This document shows, piece by piece, positions 62,401 through 64,000 of a stretch of 64,000 nucleotides of DNA (positions are counted from its first letter, which is position 1; each line of letters begins with the position of its first letter). The notes beneath the pieces were generated by a model. The model was not told where the DNA came from and did not search any database. It saw nothing but the letters and a program-made list of their open reading frames with translations. This stretch comes from Straminergon stramineum (Eukaryota > Streptophyta > Bryopsida > Hypnales > Calliergonaceae): positions 18,230,501-18,294,500 of the forward strand of contig OY987269.1 in NCBI GenBank assembly GCA_963920665.1, in the 5' to 3' direction. The translations under genes and the position numbers were made by a program.

Positions 62401-63549
62401 GTTTTACAACATTCTCACTATTGCAACTAGTCCTTGGGCGGCAATAGGAAGGTCTATATGACCAAAGTGGGAGGAATGGAATCTTCCACTCAAAAATTCA
62501 AAGGAATTATGTTTTGAGAAATAAAAATTTGGAAAATTATGGAAACTTTCTTAAATCTATTCCTGCAAATTGGAAAATTCTCCCCCCCAAGAACTAGCCC
62601 TCTAGATAGATAGATAGGTGTAACTATTGAAGTGGTTGGAAATGGGTTGCCTCCCTTAAGTGTATTTTGTACTTGAAATATATTTTCTTCACTTTTACTT
62701 CAAAAATTCACAATAATTTCAATCCTTCACAAAATTATGATAAAATTTATGACTAATGGAAGATGTAGTGTAGGTGAGGTTCTTGAAAGTAAAATAAAAT
62801 AATTTCCAAACAGGTGACGGATGTGTTCAAATGGTTCGTAGAAATTATCATGAATTACCATGAAAATTGAAAATTATTGTAGCTTCGTGTCGTCATTGTT
62901 CAATTCAAAACTTGGTTGATCAAAACAAAACAAAACAAAACAAACTTGGTTGAAAGTCTGTCCTTTTTAGGGTTAATATAAGCTCTGTCTGGTGATCTTG
63001 TCCTTGCTGGATTCTTGGGAGTCCAATTCCCTTAATTTGTGGATAATGACTTGGAGTAATGATGCAACACCTTCTTCGTACTTCTTATTAAAATGAAAGT
63101 AATGTCACAGATAGAGGATCAATATATTCAAAGCATCCCCGGCCAGGGGCACTTAAATGTTTAGACAACTACCTATAACTTATACATGTCTGGGACACCA
63201 TCATGATTCCAAATTAAATTCCTCACAGAATTAGTGCTGCTGCGCCTGACCAAAAGGTCCACTTCTCCGAGTCCTTGTTGTTGTGCAATTTCAAAGTAGA
63301 CTGGCAAGTCTGGCGCTCTAGCTGGCCTAGCTGGGTACTAGTCCTACGTGCCGATATACCTGCAAATGCGTACACTAACATACGGTACTGTCTCACTGTA
63401 GATAGCATTAGAGCTTGGAAGCTCTTAATTCTAATAACCCACTGGCCACTTGGCACTTGCAAAGGGCAGCTGCGAGGACTGAATCCCTTATGTTAAACAC
63501 ATCTGATCGGACAACTTCTACTTCTCAAGTTCTCGAACAGTTGATTGCA
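59451..63549. other. Intergenic DNA with retroposon tails, no gene supported
   Basis: Open frames at 59736-60104 and 60698-60949 have no recognisable domains. A T-run followed by 'aaacaactgaaacggaatttcatt' at 61,915-61,960 and a 28-T run at 62165-62192 look like reversed 3' tails of LINE/SINE-type retroposons. A short 'agat' repeat lies near 62,607. Nothing else was identified. Confidence 0.45.
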
Positions 63550-63700
63550 GAGGGTGTTACGAAAGTCACACTATTTGTAAAATAGTTAATTAACATATAT
63601 GTAAAATATGTAACCGACATAGATTGAAACATTATCGTATAGTACAAATTTTCACAAAATTAATTTCTTTTCATATGACACTAATTTTACACCCTCACTG
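63550..63700. mobile_element. Possible MITE of about 150 bp
   Basis: The left end GAGGGTGTTACGAAAGTCAC is partly the inverted complement of the right end, which contains GTGACA-like 'atgacactaattttacaccctc'. A very similar right-end motif (gacactaatttt, then ttttgcaccctcact) occurs at 7630-7670. The interior is AT-rich without coding capacity. No clear target duplication was found. Confidence 0.35.
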
Positions 63701-64000
63701 ATAAGACAGATCGATAAGTGCATGGGGAGGACAGGAATGAGGTGCTCCATCTTCTTGCAGTGTGAATACGAGTCTCTGCAAGTCTTGGACACTCGTATAA
63801 TTGAAATCTTGAGGTAAATTAGGCTCTGCCCCTGTGAAACAAGAAGAGCAAAATAGCCCCGGAAATATACCAGACACTCCCTGACATAATAGTGAATGGA
63901 AGGAGATCGTTAGCAGTGAAAGCTGGACAATTGGGCATACAAAAGTCTGCATCATTCTGACAGTAGTTCAGGTGAAAATACAGCACCCTTAAAATCAACA
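63701..64000. other. Window end, no gene supported
   Basis: A minus-strand frame at 63,955-63,695 has a passable splice acceptor at 63,832. Its stop codon lies inside the MITE-like end, and no domain is recognised. It is not called as a gene. Confidence 0.3.

Noticed and set aside
63695..63831. Possible last exon of a minus-strand gene
   Set aside because: It has an acceptable splice acceptor, but the stop lies in a MITE-like end, no domain is recognised and no further exons can be placed within the window.

Overview
The window is nuclear DNA of a land plant. It holds intron-split genes for a calcineurin B-like Ca2+ sensor and a plastid sigma factor, an exact copy of the land-plant microRNA miR408, a MULE transposon carrying a ULP1-type protease, solo LTRs and TTTAGGG-like motifs. 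The species cannot be named. Intergenic DNA is AT-rich and littered with old transposon debris. A seed-free plant or another repeat-rich genome would fit, but nothing decides it.

Layout. 1-6.6 kb is intergenic: a diverged direct repeat and a solo LTR with a perfect 5-bp target duplication. 7.4-11.1 kb (+) is an eight-exon CBL gene. 17.5-21.5 kb (+) is a seven-exon plastid sigma-70 gene, followed at once by a 42-bp near-perfect inverted repeat that would fold as an RNA hairpin. About 25.0-40.5 kb is a large decayed Mutator-like element (MULE). It has a broken transposase on the + strand and a broken ULP1/C48 protease on the - strand, and two solo LTRs and a MITE have inserted into it. 41.2-42.0 kb (-) is a two-exon C2-domain gene with a TATA box.

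About 46.4-50.3 kb is the most interesting part: an inverted duplication with two MIR408 genes transcribed away from each other. Between them lie two clusters of GTAC copper-response cores, most in the form GTACTRC. Three of these sites align between the two paralogous promoters. Established knowledge is that miR408 is induced under copper deficiency by SPL7/CRR1-type factors binding GTAC, and that it represses mRNAs of cuproproteins such as plantacyanin and laccase. The arrangement therefore looks like a compact, duplicated copper-sparing module.

51.3-53.4 kb is a minisatellite: 20 units (18 of 67 bp, 2 of 48 bp) with a 450-bp higher-order period. 53.9-64 kb holds a probable PIF/Harbinger ORF1-like remnant, a foldback element, degenerate tandem repeats and retroposon tails, with no convincing gene.

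All splice sites were read by eye from GT/AG, reading phase and family similarity. No alignment, folding or expression tool was run.
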